From the NCBI GenBank assembly GCA_016124315.1, contig WGNW01000022.1, forward strand, positions 1 to 64,000: 64,000 nt of DNA, written 5' to 3'. The number at the start of each line of letters is the position of its first letter. Within the stretch, counting starts at the first letter, position 1. The notes beneath the pieces are model-generated. The model was not told the DNA's origin. It did not search any database and saw only the letters and a list, made by a program, of their open reading frames with translations. This stretch comes from Alphaproteobacteria bacterium (lineage in GTDB: Bacteria > Pseudomonadota > Alphaproteobacteria > SMXS01). Both the position numbers and the translations under genes were made by a program. Positions 53,315 through 61,659 of the stretch are shown here, piece by piece.

Positions 53315-54802
53315 ATGGATTCAATCGCATCGTTTCTCACCAACATGGCCGACGAGGCCGAGGCGAAGCCCGGCCGCGAAGCCGGCGCGACGGCCGCGAC
53401 CGAGCGCAAGCCCCGCGGGGCGGCCGGCTTCAAGAGCGCCGAGCAGGGTTTCCCGCTGATGCCCGTCGGCGAGGCGTTCGACATGGGACACGCGCCCGAC
53501 GGCACGCCGCTGCTCGACCCGCGCATCTTCGACGCGCCGGAGTTTTACCGGAACCCGTATCCCTACTACAAGATCATGCGGGACCACTATCCGGTGTACT
53601 TCGACAAGCTGCACAACTGCTACTACGTCACCCGCTATGACGACATCACCGCCTGCTACTTCGACGACGAGGGCTTCAACACCATTCCCAAGGGATCGTC
53701 GAGCGGCGTGCTGGGCAATACCCAGCTCGAGTTGAGCGGCGTCGAGCACCGGAGGCGGCGCAACCTCTACGGCCAGCATCTGGTCGGCAAGTCGCTGGAC
53801 AACCGGCTGCACGCCATCCAGAGCATCGCCGAGGAGATGATCGACGACTTCGCCAACCTCGACGAGAGCATCAAGCAGGACCGGAACGGCGTCCGCACCA
53901 TCGACGTGGGCCGCGCCTTCGCCAACGAGTTCCCGATCCGCGTGGTGTGCGACGTGCTGGGCTTCCCCAAGGAGTCCCGGAAGGATTTCTACTACTGGTA
54001 CAACTCCATGATGTCGGGCCTGGGTGGCTCCGAGACGCATCATCAGGGCCTGGAGGCGCGCCAGCACCTTGAGGAGTACGTCGGCGAACTCGTCGAGGAG
54101 CGCCGCAAGAACCCGACCTACCTCTACGACGCCAACGGCAAGCCGGTCAGCAAGGACGTGATCTCCAAGCTGTGCGAGAGCCAGGTCGACGGCGACTACC
54201 TGTCGACCGAGGAGATCACCTCCAACATCGCCCTCGTGGTCGGCGGCGGCGGCGAGACCACCCGCGGCGCGATCCTGAACATGGGCTACCTGCTGCTGCA
54301 GCACCCCGACCAGTTCAAGGCGGTGATGGAAGACGACGGCCTCTGGGACTCCGCTTTCCATGAGACGCTGCGCCACTCCACGCCGATCGGCGGCCAGCCC
54401 CGCCACAACTCGTTCGACATCGAGTTGCACGGCGTCAAGGTTCCCGCCGGCTCGCTGGTCAACATGGTCGACTTCTCCGCCAACCACGACGAGCGCATCT
54501 TCAAGGATCCGGAGACCTTCAACATCTTCCGGCCCGACCTGTACAGCGGCAAGCTGCTGCGCAGCGGCTACCGCAAGGAGGGTCGGTGCAGCCACATGGC
54601 CTTCGGCGTCGGTCCTCACCTCTGCCCCGGCGCGTGGATTTCGCATCAGGAGGCAGTGATCGGATCGAAGATTCTCTGGCACAAGCTGAAGAATCCGCGC
54701 ATCAACGTGGAGAAGATGCCCAAGGACATCGACGGCGCGAGCCTTGCCCCGATCGGCCTGATCTCGGTCAAGGAACTCTGGATCGACTACGACCTGAACT
54801 AG
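53315..54802 (+). CDS. Cytochrome P450, canonical, pair 2 first gene
   Basis: A 495-residue P450, close paralogue of the gene at 50391. The I-helix motif is G310-GGGETT, ExxR is E350-TLR, and the haem loop is F430-GVGPHLCPG with C437. The N-terminal 45 residues differ between the copies (Ala/Glu-rich here). It is followed after 9 bases by its Cys-less partner. Confidence 0.93.
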   Translation: MDSIASFLTNMADEAEAKPGREAGATAATERKPRGAAGFKSAEQGFPLMPVGEAFDMGHAPDGTPLLDPRIFDAPEFYRNPYPYYKIMRDHYPVYFDKLHNCYYVTRYDDITACYFDDEGFNTIPKGSSSGVLGNTQLELSGVEHRRRRNLYGQHLVGKSLDNRLHAIQSIAEEMIDDFANLDESIKQDRNGVRTIDVGRAFANEFPIRVVCDVLGFPKESRKDFYYWYNSMMSGLGGSETHHQGLEARQHLEEYVGELVEERRKNPTYLYDANGKPVSKDVISKLCESQVDGDYLSTEEITSNIALVVGGGGETTRGAILNMGYLLLQHPDQFKAVMEDDGLWDSAFHETLRHSTPIGGQPRHNSFDIELHGVKVPAGSLVNMVDFSANHDERIFKDPETFNIFRPDLYSGKLLRSGYRKEGRCSHMAFGVGPHLCPGAWISHQEAVIGSKILWHKLKNPRINVEKMPKDIDGASLAPIGLISVKELWIDYDLN

Positions 54803-54811
54803 GACCGCAAG

Positions 54812-56200
54812 ATGAGCACGAGAGAGATATCCCGGCCGCAGGGGGAAACCGGGAAACCCCACGGTACGGCCGGAACCGCCCCGAAGATCACCTATGGCCG
54901 GAATGGCGTGCCGGTGGCGCCCGCCAAGGTGAGGGGCGACGGCTTCCGCAGCTATGAGATCTTCCAGCGCGAGCGGATGGGCGAGTCCACCGCGCTGATC
55001 AAGCCGGCCCAGCTCATCTCGCCGGAATTCGTGCGCAATCCCTACCCGCTGTTCGCGGTCCTACGCGAGAACTACCCCTGCTACCGCAACTGGGTGGACA
55101 ACTCGTTCTGGATCTCGCCCTACAACGAGGTCACCTCGGTGTTCGCCGACGACGCCAATTTCGAGACCCGTCCCAAGCGGTGGTTCTACCGCATGGAGGA
55201 ATACGGCCGCGACCTGCGCGAGGAACTGCCGGTGCTCGAAGCCCAGGCCAAGGGCATCGACGACAACGCGGCGCCGCTCGCCGAGGCGCTGGTGGCCGAG
55301 TTCGCCGGCCGGGGCAGCGCCGACCTGGCCACCGAGTTCGCCGGCCGGTACCCTCTCGAACTGCTGGCCCGGGTGCTCGACCTGCCACCGGACGACGTGC
55401 CGCTGTTCGCCCAGCGCTACTGGCGCATGCAGCGGGGCTCCAACTGGGAGCCGAGGTCCGAGCAGGACGGCGTCAAGGCCATCCACGAGCTGACCGATTA
55501 CTTCCGTCCGCTGCTGGAGCAGCGCCGGGCCAATCCGGGCACCGACCTGGTCTCGGCGGTCGCGACGCTCGAGGCCGACGGCGGCCCGACCCGCGCCGAA
55601 GACCTGGTGGTCACCCTGCTCGAAGGCGACCACGAGACGCTGCACGGCGCCCTGGCCAACACCCTCTTCCTGCTGCTCACCACCCCGGACCAGATGGACG
55701 TGGTCCAGCAGGACCGACGGATGGTCAAGTTCGCCTATCTGGAGACCCTGCGGCATTCCACGCCGGTGGTGATCACCCGCCGCTTCGCGCGGCACGAGGT
55801 GGAGCGCTTCGGCCGGCTGATCCCCGAGGGCGGCGTGATGATCCTGGCGGCCGGCGCCGCCAACCGCGACCCGCGGCAGTACGAGGACCCGGACAAGTAC
55901 ATCGTCGGCCGCAAGGACCTGTGCCAGCGCGAGCCGCGCGGCCAGTACCGCGCCGACGGCCTGCCCGCCGGCGTGGCGTTCGGCCTGGGCAAGCCGTCAC
56001 GGCATCCCGCGGTGCCGGAAGACCGGCCTCGCTCGCTCTACGCCATCACCCGCGACACCGCGACCACCGCGCTCAACATCGTGCTGGACGGCCTGCCCAA
56101 CCTGCGGCTGCAGGACGGCGCCCGCCCGGAACTGCGGTCGCTGCGACTGTGGGAGATGCACACCTGCTGGAGCCTGCCGGTCGTCTTCGACGCCCGCTGA
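54812..56200 (+). CDS. P450-fold protein without the haem-ligand Cys, pair 2 partner
   Basis: A 462-residue paralogue of the gene at 51844. ExxR is E311-TLR, and the I-helix region is LLEGDHETLH. The haem loop again reads F390-GLGKPSRHP (Arg397 at the Cys place), followed by the same AVPEDRPRSLYAI. The identity of this altered loop in both copies, while flanking regions diverge, indicates selection. A UUCG terminator follows. Confidence 0.85.
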   Translation: MSTREISRPQGETGKPHGTAGTAPKITYGRNGVPVAPAKVRGDGFRSYEIFQRERMGESTALIKPAQLISPEFVRNPYPLFAVLRENYPCYRNWVDNSFWISPYNEVTSVFADDANFETRPKRWFYRMEEYGRDLREELPVLEAQAKGIDDNAAPLAEALVAEFAGRGSADLATEFAGRYPLELLARVLDLPPDDVPLFAQRYWRMQRGSNWEPRSEQDGVKAIHELTDYFRPLLEQRRANPGTDLVSAVATLEADGGPTRAEDLVVTLLEGDHETLHGALANTLFLLLTTPDQMDVVQQDRRMVKFAYLETLRHSTPVVITRRFARHEVERFGRLIPEGGVMILAAGAANRDPRQYEDPDKYIVGRKDLCQREPRGQYRADGLPAGVAFGLGKPSRHPAVPEDRPRSLYAITRDTATTALNIVLDGLPNLRLQDGARPELRSLRLWEMHTCWSLPVVFDAR

Positions 56201-56222
56201 GCCCAACCTGCGATGCCTGCGG

Positions 56223-56250
56223 AACGGCCCTCTTCGGAGGGCCGTTCTTG
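56223..56250 (+). terminator. Hairpin terminator with TTCG loop after the P450 island
   Basis: AACGGCCCTC pairs with GAGGGCCGTT around a TTCG tetraloop (56223-56246). A short T-containing tail (CTTG) follows. It lies 22 bases after the stop of the last P450-like gene. Confidence 0.75.
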
Positions 56251-56318
56251 CGTTCGGTCAATGGCCGTTGGAAAGGCCCGCACTACTGATTTAGATTGAA
56301 CGTTACAGAACCTCATTC

Positions 56319-57533
56319 ATGCCAGGGGCGCACGCAACCATGGACAACGCGGCACGGGAACAGCTCATCGAAATGGCGCGGCACAACATCGGCCACGCCC
56401 AGAACGGCACCATCGAGCACGAGGCGGACGTCTTTCGCGTGCCGGCGGCAAACTACTTCGACGAGCAGCGGTTCAAGCTTGAAATCGACAAGATCTTCAA
56501 GCGGTTGCCGCTGGTTCTTGCGGCAACGGCGGAACTGCGCGAGCCGGGCGATTACAAGGCCATGGACGTGGTCGGCATGCCGGTGCTGCTGACGCGCGGG
56601 AGCGACGGCGAGGTGCGGGCTTTCATCAACAGCTGCAGCCACCGCGGCGCACCGGTGGTCACGAGCGGCTCCGGCAAGGCCAAGCGCTTCGTCTGCGGCT
56701 ACCACGCCTGGACGTTCGACCAGAAGGGCAAGCTGGTGGCGATCGCCTCCAAGGACGACTTCGGCAGCATCGACATGTCAGCGCACGGCCTGGTGCCGCT
56801 GCCGATCACCGAGCGGTCCGGCCTGATCTGGGTGATCCTGGACCCGGATTCGAAGCTCGACATGGATGCGTTCCTTTCGGGCTACGACAAGCTGCTCGGC
56901 GCCTTCGGGCTGGAGAACTGGCACCTGTTCGAGGCGCGCACGCTCAAGGGCCCGAACTGGAAGATCGCCTACGACGGCTATCTGGACCTCTACCAGCTGC
57001 CCGTGCTGCACCGGGAAACCTTCGGCGAGCAGATGTCCAACCAGGCGCTCTACTATGCCTGGGGTCCGCACCAGCGGGTCACCTCGCCGTCGAAGCAGCT
57101 CCTCGACCTGCTGGACATCCCGGAGGAGAAGTGGAGCCGCGACATCCTGTCGGCGGGCGTCTGGACCATCTTTCCGCACATCTCCATCGCCTCCTTCCGC
57201 GGCGGCGGGCGCTCGATCATGCTGTCCCAGCTCTTCCCCGGCGAGACGCCCGGCGAGTCCTACACCACGCAGATCTACCTGATGGAGAAGGAACCGGACG
57301 AGGCGCAGCGGCACGACGCCTACAAGCAGTTCAAGCTGCTGGAATACGTGGTGCAGGAAGAGGATTACGCCACCGGGCTGCGCCAGCAGCGCGCGCTGGA
57401 GGCGGGTGCCCGCAAGGAGGTGCTGTTCGGCCGCAACGAGGGCGGCGGACACCGTTTCCATCGCTGGGTGGAACGGATCATCGCCACGCCCGACGACGAA
57501 CTCACGGCGCTTTTCCAGGCTGGGACGCCGTAG
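56319..57533 (+). CDS. Rieske [2Fe-2S] oxygenase-family protein with a replaced active-site His
   Basis: A 404-residue aromatic-ring-hydroxylating-type alpha subunit. The Rieske cluster ligands are C106-SH108 and C126-GYH129. In the mononuclear-iron site D223 and H231 are present, but the first His (naphthalene dioxygenase His208) is Gln226 in DLYQLPVLH; D349 (QEEDYATG) is a likely third ligand. Activity may therefore be altered. ATG 56319 has no ribosome site; ATG 56340 (AGGGG upstream) is an alternative. It stands after the P450 island with its own promoter region. Confidence 0.88.
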   Translation: MPGAHATMDNAAREQLIEMARHNIGHAQNGTIEHEADVFRVPAANYFDEQRFKLEIDKIFKRLPLVLAATAELREPGDYKAMDVVGMPVLLTRGSDGEVRAFINSCSHRGAPVVTSGSGKAKRFVCGYHAWTFDQKGKLVAIASKDDFGSIDMSAHGLVPLPITERSGLIWVILDPDSKLDMDAFLSGYDKLLGAFGLENWHLFEARTLKGPNWKIAYDGYLDLYQLPVLHRETFGEQMSNQALYYAWGPHQRVTSPSKQLLDLLDIPEEKWSRDILSAGVWTIFPHISIASFRGGGRSIMLSQLFPGETPGESYTTQIYLMEKEPDEAQRHDAYKQFKLLEYVVQEEDYATGLRQQRALEAGARKEVLFGRNEGGGHRFHRWVERIIATPDDELTALFQAGTP

Positions 57534-57551
57534 GGGCTTCCGCCCGGACGA

Positions 57552-57577
57552 GGAACAAGCGGCTCGTCCCACCCGTT
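57552..57577 (+). promoter_or_regulatory. EcfG-type general-stress promoter
   Basis: GGAAC (57552-57556), 17 bases, then CGTT (57574-57577). It lies 35 bases before the start at 57612, a normal leader length. Confidence 0.75.
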
Positions 57578-57611
57578 ATGCGGTAAATGGTCATTGCCGA
57601 GGAACGGATCG

Positions 57612-57893
57612 ATGAGTTCGAAACCTGGAAACACCGCCGGCGACATCTCCGAGAAGTACGCCCATCCGGAGGAGATCCTGCGCGATAAGTCCCTGAGCCG
57701 GGACGAAAAGGCCCAGTTGCTCAACGAATGGGAACAGGATCTGCGTCAATTGATGGTGGCCTCGGAGGAGAACATGGCCGGCACCGTCACCGGCCAGCCG
57801 GCGGAGTCGTTGGCCGCGGTGCACGAAGCCTTGGCCGAGCTTGAGGGGCGCAAGCCCGAATCCAGCCACAAGTCGCCGGCCAAGCAGGGCTGA
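57612..57893 (+). CDS. Small conserved hypothetical protein, stress-regulated
   Basis: A 93-residue acidic helical protein (SEKYAHPEEILRDKSLSRDE, then LLNEWEQDLRQLMVASEE). The HPxEIL...LSxxEKxxLLxxWxxDxRxL pattern occurs in small alphaproteobacterial proteins of unknown role. An EcfG-type promoter is directly upstream. ATG 57612 follows GAGGA. Confidence 0.75.
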   Translation: MSSKPGNTAGDISEKYAHPEEILRDKSLSRDEKAQLLNEWEQDLRQLMVASEENMAGTVTGQPAESLAAVHEALAELEGRKPESSHKSPAKQG

Positions 57894-57946
57894 CCCTTCA
57901 TACCCAGTTGTCGGAACGTCACGGCAGCCGCCGCGGCGTTTCCGCC

Positions 57947-58117
57947 TCAATCCCTGGGCTGGGGCATTTCGCGTCCCGGATCGGTGATGGGCGGGTCCTC
58001 GCGCGGCACCGGTTCCGGCTGCGGCGGCTCGGGCGGATCGATTTCCGGCGGCACCTGGGGATCGGGAGGCACCTCGGGCTGAGGTGGCCGGGGATCGCCG
58101 GGTCGGCTGGCGGTCAT
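57947..58117 (-). CDS. Proline-rich 56-residue hypothetical protein
   Basis: A short gene: ATG 58117 with GGAAGGA upstream, then a protein of 56 residues of which about a third are Pro (MTASRPGDPRPPQPEVPPDP...). An EcfG-type promoter lies 44 bases upstream on the same strand, which supports its being real. No function can be assigned. Confidence 0.6.
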   Translation of the reverse strand: MTASRPGDPRPPQPEVPPDPQVPPEIDPPEPPQPEPVPREDPPITDPGREMPQPRD

Positions 58118-58160
58118 GTCGTGTCCTTCCGGTGCAAGCAGTGAAATGGTCCGCAGCGGG

Positions 58161-58186
58161 AACGGACGGGCCGCCTGCCCGGTTCC
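58161..58186 (-). promoter_or_regulatory. EcfG-type general-stress promoter (minus strand)
   Basis: On the minus strand GGAAC (58186-58182), 17 bases, CGTT (58164-58161). It precedes the small proline-rich gene at 58117. It overlaps the end region of the ligD polymerase gene. Confidence 0.7.
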
Positions 58187-58187
58187 G

Positions 58188-59084
58188 TCATGCCTCGACG
58201 TCGAGCGCGCCCAGCGCGGCCTTGGTCAGGCTCTGGCGCACCTTGGCGTAGTCCCGCCACGGGTCGGGCCGCTTGAGCCAGCGGCCGGCGTCGGCCAGCA
58301 GGACCATGGCGGCGCTCTCGGCCTCGTCCAGGTCGTCCCAGGACACGGGCCAGGCGACCGGCGCGCCCTCGCGGGCCCGCGGCGAATAGGGCGCGATGGC
58401 CGTGGCGCCGCTTTCGTTGCGCAGATAGTCGATGAAGATGCGGCCCGTACGCTTCGCCTTGCTCATGTTGGCGACGAACCGGTCGGGCGCATCGTCCGCC
58501 ACGCGGTGCGCCAGGGCGCTGGCGAAGGCCTTGACCACCGGCCATTCGCGGCGCCGGGCGACCGGCACCACGACGTGGATGCCCTTGCCGCCGGTGAGCA
58601 GCGGGAAGCTCCGGAGGCCCAGCGCAGCCAGCACGTCGCGCATCCGCCGGGCGGCCCGCCTCACCTCGGCGAAGTCGACGGAGGGGTCGGGGTCCAGGTC
58701 GAACACGATCCGGTTGGGCCGCTCGATGTCATCGACCTGCGAGCCCCAGATGTGGATTTCCAGCACGCCCATCTGGGCGGCGCGGATCAGGCCGGCTTCA
58801 CCGGTGAGATAGAGATAGTTCGACTGGCCGCCGTCCTTCTCGGTGACGGCCAGTTCCTCGAACGACTCCGTGAGGCCGGCGCCGCCGTGGCGCTGGAAGA
58901 AGCACTTCTCGCCGGCGCCGGCGGGGCAGCGCACCAGGCTGACCAGACGGCGCGCCACGTGCGGCAGCATGCGGCCGGACGCGGCGTGGAGATAGGCGGC
59001 GAGATCCCGCTTGGTCACGCCTTGGTCCGCGTAGAGCACCTTGTCGGGATGGCTCAGGGTCACCCCGGCGATCCTGACCGTCAT
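58188..59084 (-). CDS. ligD: LigD polymerase (primase-like) domain protein, separate gene
   Basis: A 298-residue protein equal to the POL domain of bacterial LigD (archaeo-eukaryotic primase type). It has the catalytic pair DLDPDP (about 170) and ELGG-like segment LLTGGKGIHVVVP. It fills gaps during non-homologous end joining. Its ATG overlaps the stop of the PE-ligase gene by 4 bases (ATGA), so the usual single LigD protein is here made as two coupled products. Confidence 0.9.
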   Translation of the reverse strand: MTVRIAGVTLSHPDKVLYADQGVTKRDLAAYLHAASGRMLPHVARRLVSLVRCPAGAGEKCFFQRHGGAGLTESFEELAVTEKDGGQSNYLYLTGEAGLIRAAQMGVLEIHIWGSQVDDIERPNRIVFDLDPDPSVDFAEVRRAARRMRDVLAALGLRSFPLLTGGKGIHVVVPVARRREWPVVKAFASALAHRVADDAPDRFVANMSKAKRTGRIFIDYLRNESGATAIAPYSPRAREGAPVAWPVSWDDLDEAESAAMVLLADAGRWLKRPDPWRDYAKVRQSLTKAALGALDVEA

Positions 59085-60670
59085 GTCCCCTCCCCGGCCG
59101 GCGTCTCGCGGACGATCGCCCTGGCCGGCTTGTCCGAGCGCAGCCCCAGGAAACGGGCCTGCCGCACCAGGCCGCTTCCGGTGAATTCCTCGAATTCCAC
59201 CTGGGCGACCAGGTCCGGCTTCACCCAATGGGCGGAGCGCCGCACGGCGGCGGGAATGCCGCCCTGGACCGCCGGCGTCTTGCGCTCCAGCTTGCGCAGC
59301 CGGCGCGAGACCTCCTCCAGGTCGTCCTCCGCAAAGCCGCTGCCGACTCGTCCCGCATAGCGCAGCGCGCCGTCCTCGTGCAGGCCCAGCAGCAGCGAGG
59401 AGAACGGCCGGTCGCGCTCCGACGTCGACCAGCCGACGATGACGAACTCCTGCTCGGCGCCGCACTTGATCTTCAACCACTGGCGGCCCCGGCCGGAGAC
59501 ATATTTTCCGTCGGCCTTCTTGGCGATGATGCCCTCGAATCCACGCCGGCACAGGGTGTCGAACATGCCCTGTCCGTCCTTTTCCACATGGTCCGTGTAG
59601 TAGACCGGCCCTTTCTTGCCGGCCTTGCCCAGCAGGGCGCGCAGGGCCGCCTTGCGCTCGGTCAGGGGCTTCGAGCGCAGGCTCCTGCCTTCCAGCACCA
59701 GCAGATCGAAGACGAAATAGGACAGGCTGCCGCCCTCGCCCTTCAGCGCCTTTTGCAGCGCGCTGAAGTCGGAACGGCCCTTGCCGTCGACGACCACCAT
59801 CTCGCCGTCCAGCACGGCCCTGTCGAGTCCCAGGGCAGCCAGCGCCCGGGCGATGCGCGGATAGCGCCCGGTCCAGTCCAGGCCGCTGCGGGTGTAGAGC
59901 CGGACATGCTCGCCCGCGGCGCAGGCGATGGTGCGGTAGCCGTCGAACTTGATCTCGAAGAGCCAGCTTTCGCCGGACGGCACCTCGTCCACCAGGGTCG
60001 CCAGCGCCGGCTTGACGAAGGCGGGCAGATCCTGCGCGCTGGCCCGCCGGGCCGGCTTGCGCTCGCCCCTGGCGCTCCATTCCCGGTCCGGATCGTCGGC
60101 GATGGACTTCAGGGTGCGGCGGGAGCTGACGCTGCGGGTGCGCGCCTCGATAATGTCCGTGTCGCGGTCCGCCTTGGCATCGTCGCCCTTGATCAGCAGC
60201 CAGTTCTCGCGCTTCTCACCCTTCCTCGGCCGCATCCGCACCAGCGCCCAGCGCCCCTTCAGGCGCTTGCCCTTCAGCTCGAACTCCAGCTTGCCGTCCT
60301 TCAGGCCCTTGCGCGGATCCTTGATCGGCGCCCAGGTGCCCTTGTCCCACAGCAGCACGGTGCCGGCGCCGTAATTGCCCTCGGGGATCACGCCTTCGAA
60401 CTCGCCGTAGTCGACCGGATGGTCCTCGGTGCGCACCGCCAGGCGCTTGTCGGCCGGATCGAGGCTCGGTCCGCGGGTGACGGCCCAGCTGAGCAGCACC
60501 CCGTCCAGTTCGAGCCGCAGGTCGTAGTGCAGCCGCGTCGCGTCATGCTTCTGGATGGCGTAGAGGTTGCCGCTCGCGGACGGCTTGCCGCCCTGCGGCT
60601 CGGGCGTCTCGTCGAAGCGGCGCTTCGCCCGGTAGGTGTCCAGCGTGTCCGGGGAGCCCTTTCTCGCCAT
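59081..60670 (-). CDS. ligD: LigD phosphoesterase-ligase protein
   Basis: A 529-residue protein with an N-terminal 3'-phosphoesterase domain (about 35-150; HYDLRLELDGVLLSWAV, YGEFEGVIPEGNYGAG) and an ATP-dependent DNA ligase domain. The AMP-accepting Lys is in FEIKFDGYR (about 240). It seals breaks with Ku and the separate polymerase gene downstream. It starts 2 bases after the Ku stop. Confidence 0.93.
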   Translation of the reverse strand: MARKGSPDTLDTYRAKRRFDETPEPQGGKPSASGNLYAIQKHDATRLHYDLRLELDGVLLSWAVTRGPSLDPADKRLAVRTEDHPVDYGEFEGVIPEGNYGAGTVLLWDKGTWAPIKDPRKGLKDGKLEFELKGKRLKGRWALVRMRPRKGEKRENWLLIKGDDAKADRDTDIIEARTRSVSSRRTLKSIADDPDREWSARGERKPARRASAQDLPAFVKPALATLVDEVPSGESWLFEIKFDGYRTIACAAGEHVRLYTRSGLDWTGRYPRIARALAALGLDRAVLDGEMVVVDGKGRSDFSALQKALKGEGGSLSYFVFDLLVLEGRSLRSKPLTERKAALRALLGKAGKKGPVYYTDHVEKDGQGMFDTLCRRGFEGIIAKKADGKYVSGRGRQWLKIKCGAEQEFVIVGWSTSERDRPFSSLLLGLHEDGALRYAGRVGSGFAEDDLEEVSRRLRKLERKTPAVQGGIPAAVRRSAHWVKPDLVAQVEFEEFTGSGLVRQARFLGLRSDKPARAIVRETPAGEGT

Positions 60671-60672
60671 GG

Positions 60673-61590
60673 TCAGCTCGCCTTGCGGCGGGACGTCCGC
60701 TTCGCGCCGCCTCCCGAACTCTTGACGCTCCGCTTGAGGGCGTCAACCAGATCGATCACCTTGCCGCCGCTATCGCCGGTGTCCTCGTCGACCTCCACCG
60801 GCTTGCGGTGCTTCACCTTGGCGTCGACCAGCGCCCGCAGCGCCTCGCTGTACTTGTCCTCGAACTGGCGGGGATCGAACGGCGCGGTCTTGCGGTCGAT
60901 CAGTTCCCTGGCGAGGTCGAGCAGTTCCTTGTCGGCGCCGTCGTCGTCGAGCCCGGCGAAATAGGGCGCCGCGGCGCGCACCTCGTCGGCGAACCGCAGG
61001 GTCTCCAGCAGCAGGCCGCTGCCGCACGGCTTGAGCGCCGCGATGTACTCGCGGTTGCGCATCACGAACTGGCCGAGCCCGACCCGCTCCGACGACCGCA
61101 GCGCGTCGCGGATGACGCCATAGGCCTCTTCCGCGAGATCGCCGTCGGCGACCACGTAATAGGGCCGGTCGAACCAGATGGGATCGATCTCGCCCTGGCG
61201 GACGAACTGCACCAGGTCGAGGGTCTTGCGGGCCTCCAGCTTGATCTCCTCGATCTCGTCGGGCTCGATCAGCACGTAGCTGCCCTTCTCCACCTCGAAG
61301 CCCTTGACGATCTCGTCGGCGTCGACCGGGCCGATGCCCGGCACCACCTTTTCGTAGCGGATGCGCTTGCCCGACGGGCCGTGCACCTGATGGAAGCTGA
61401 TCCGCGCCCCCGAATTGGTTGCGGGATAGAGGTTCACCGGCACGGTGACCAGCGCGAGCCTGAGGCTGCCGCTCCAGATCGGCCGGCCGGGCGCCGCCCC
61501 GGCGGCGCGCCGTGCCGACCGGCTCCGCGACGGCTGCCGGGACGAAGCTTGCTTGCCGGACCCGCGGGAGCGGGAAGACGTCGATGCCAT
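60673..61590 (-). CDS. ku: Ku DNA end-binding protein
   Basis: A 305-residue bacterial Ku with the core from about residue 39 (IWSGSLRLALVTVPVNLYPA) to 270 and a Lys/Arg-rich tail (KRTSRRKAS). It has an extra basic, Ser/Arg-rich N-terminal extension of about 35 residues. It holds broken DNA ends and recruits LigD. ATG 61590 follows GGAGGTG. It is the first gene of the ku-ligD unit. Confidence 0.94.
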   Translation of the reverse strand: MASTSSRSRGSGKQASSRQPSRSRSARRAAGAAPGRPIWSGSLRLALVTVPVNLYPATNSGARISFHQVHGPSGKRIRYEKVVPGIGPVDADEIVKGFEVEKGSYVLIEPDEIEEIKLEARKTLDLVQFVRQGEIDPIWFDRPYYVVADGDLAEEAYGVIRDALRSSERVGLGQFVMRNREYIAALKPCGSGLLLETLRFADEVRAAAPYFAGLDDDGADKELLDLARELIDRKTAPFDPRQFEDKYSEALRALVDAKVKHRKPVEVDEDTGDSGGKVIDLVDALKRSVKSSGGGAKRTSRRKAS

Positions 61591-61659
61591 GTCCACCTCC
61601 AACGGCATATGCGGCCCCGCGGCGGCGCGGCCCTCTCCTCTTGCAACGCCGAAAGGCCC

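Noticed and set aside
58188-60080. One continuous 630-codon frame that contains the LigD polymerase and extends upstream
   Set aside because: The upstream third is the wrong frame of the ligase gene. The real polymerase gene starts at 59084, overlapping the ligase stop by 4 bases.
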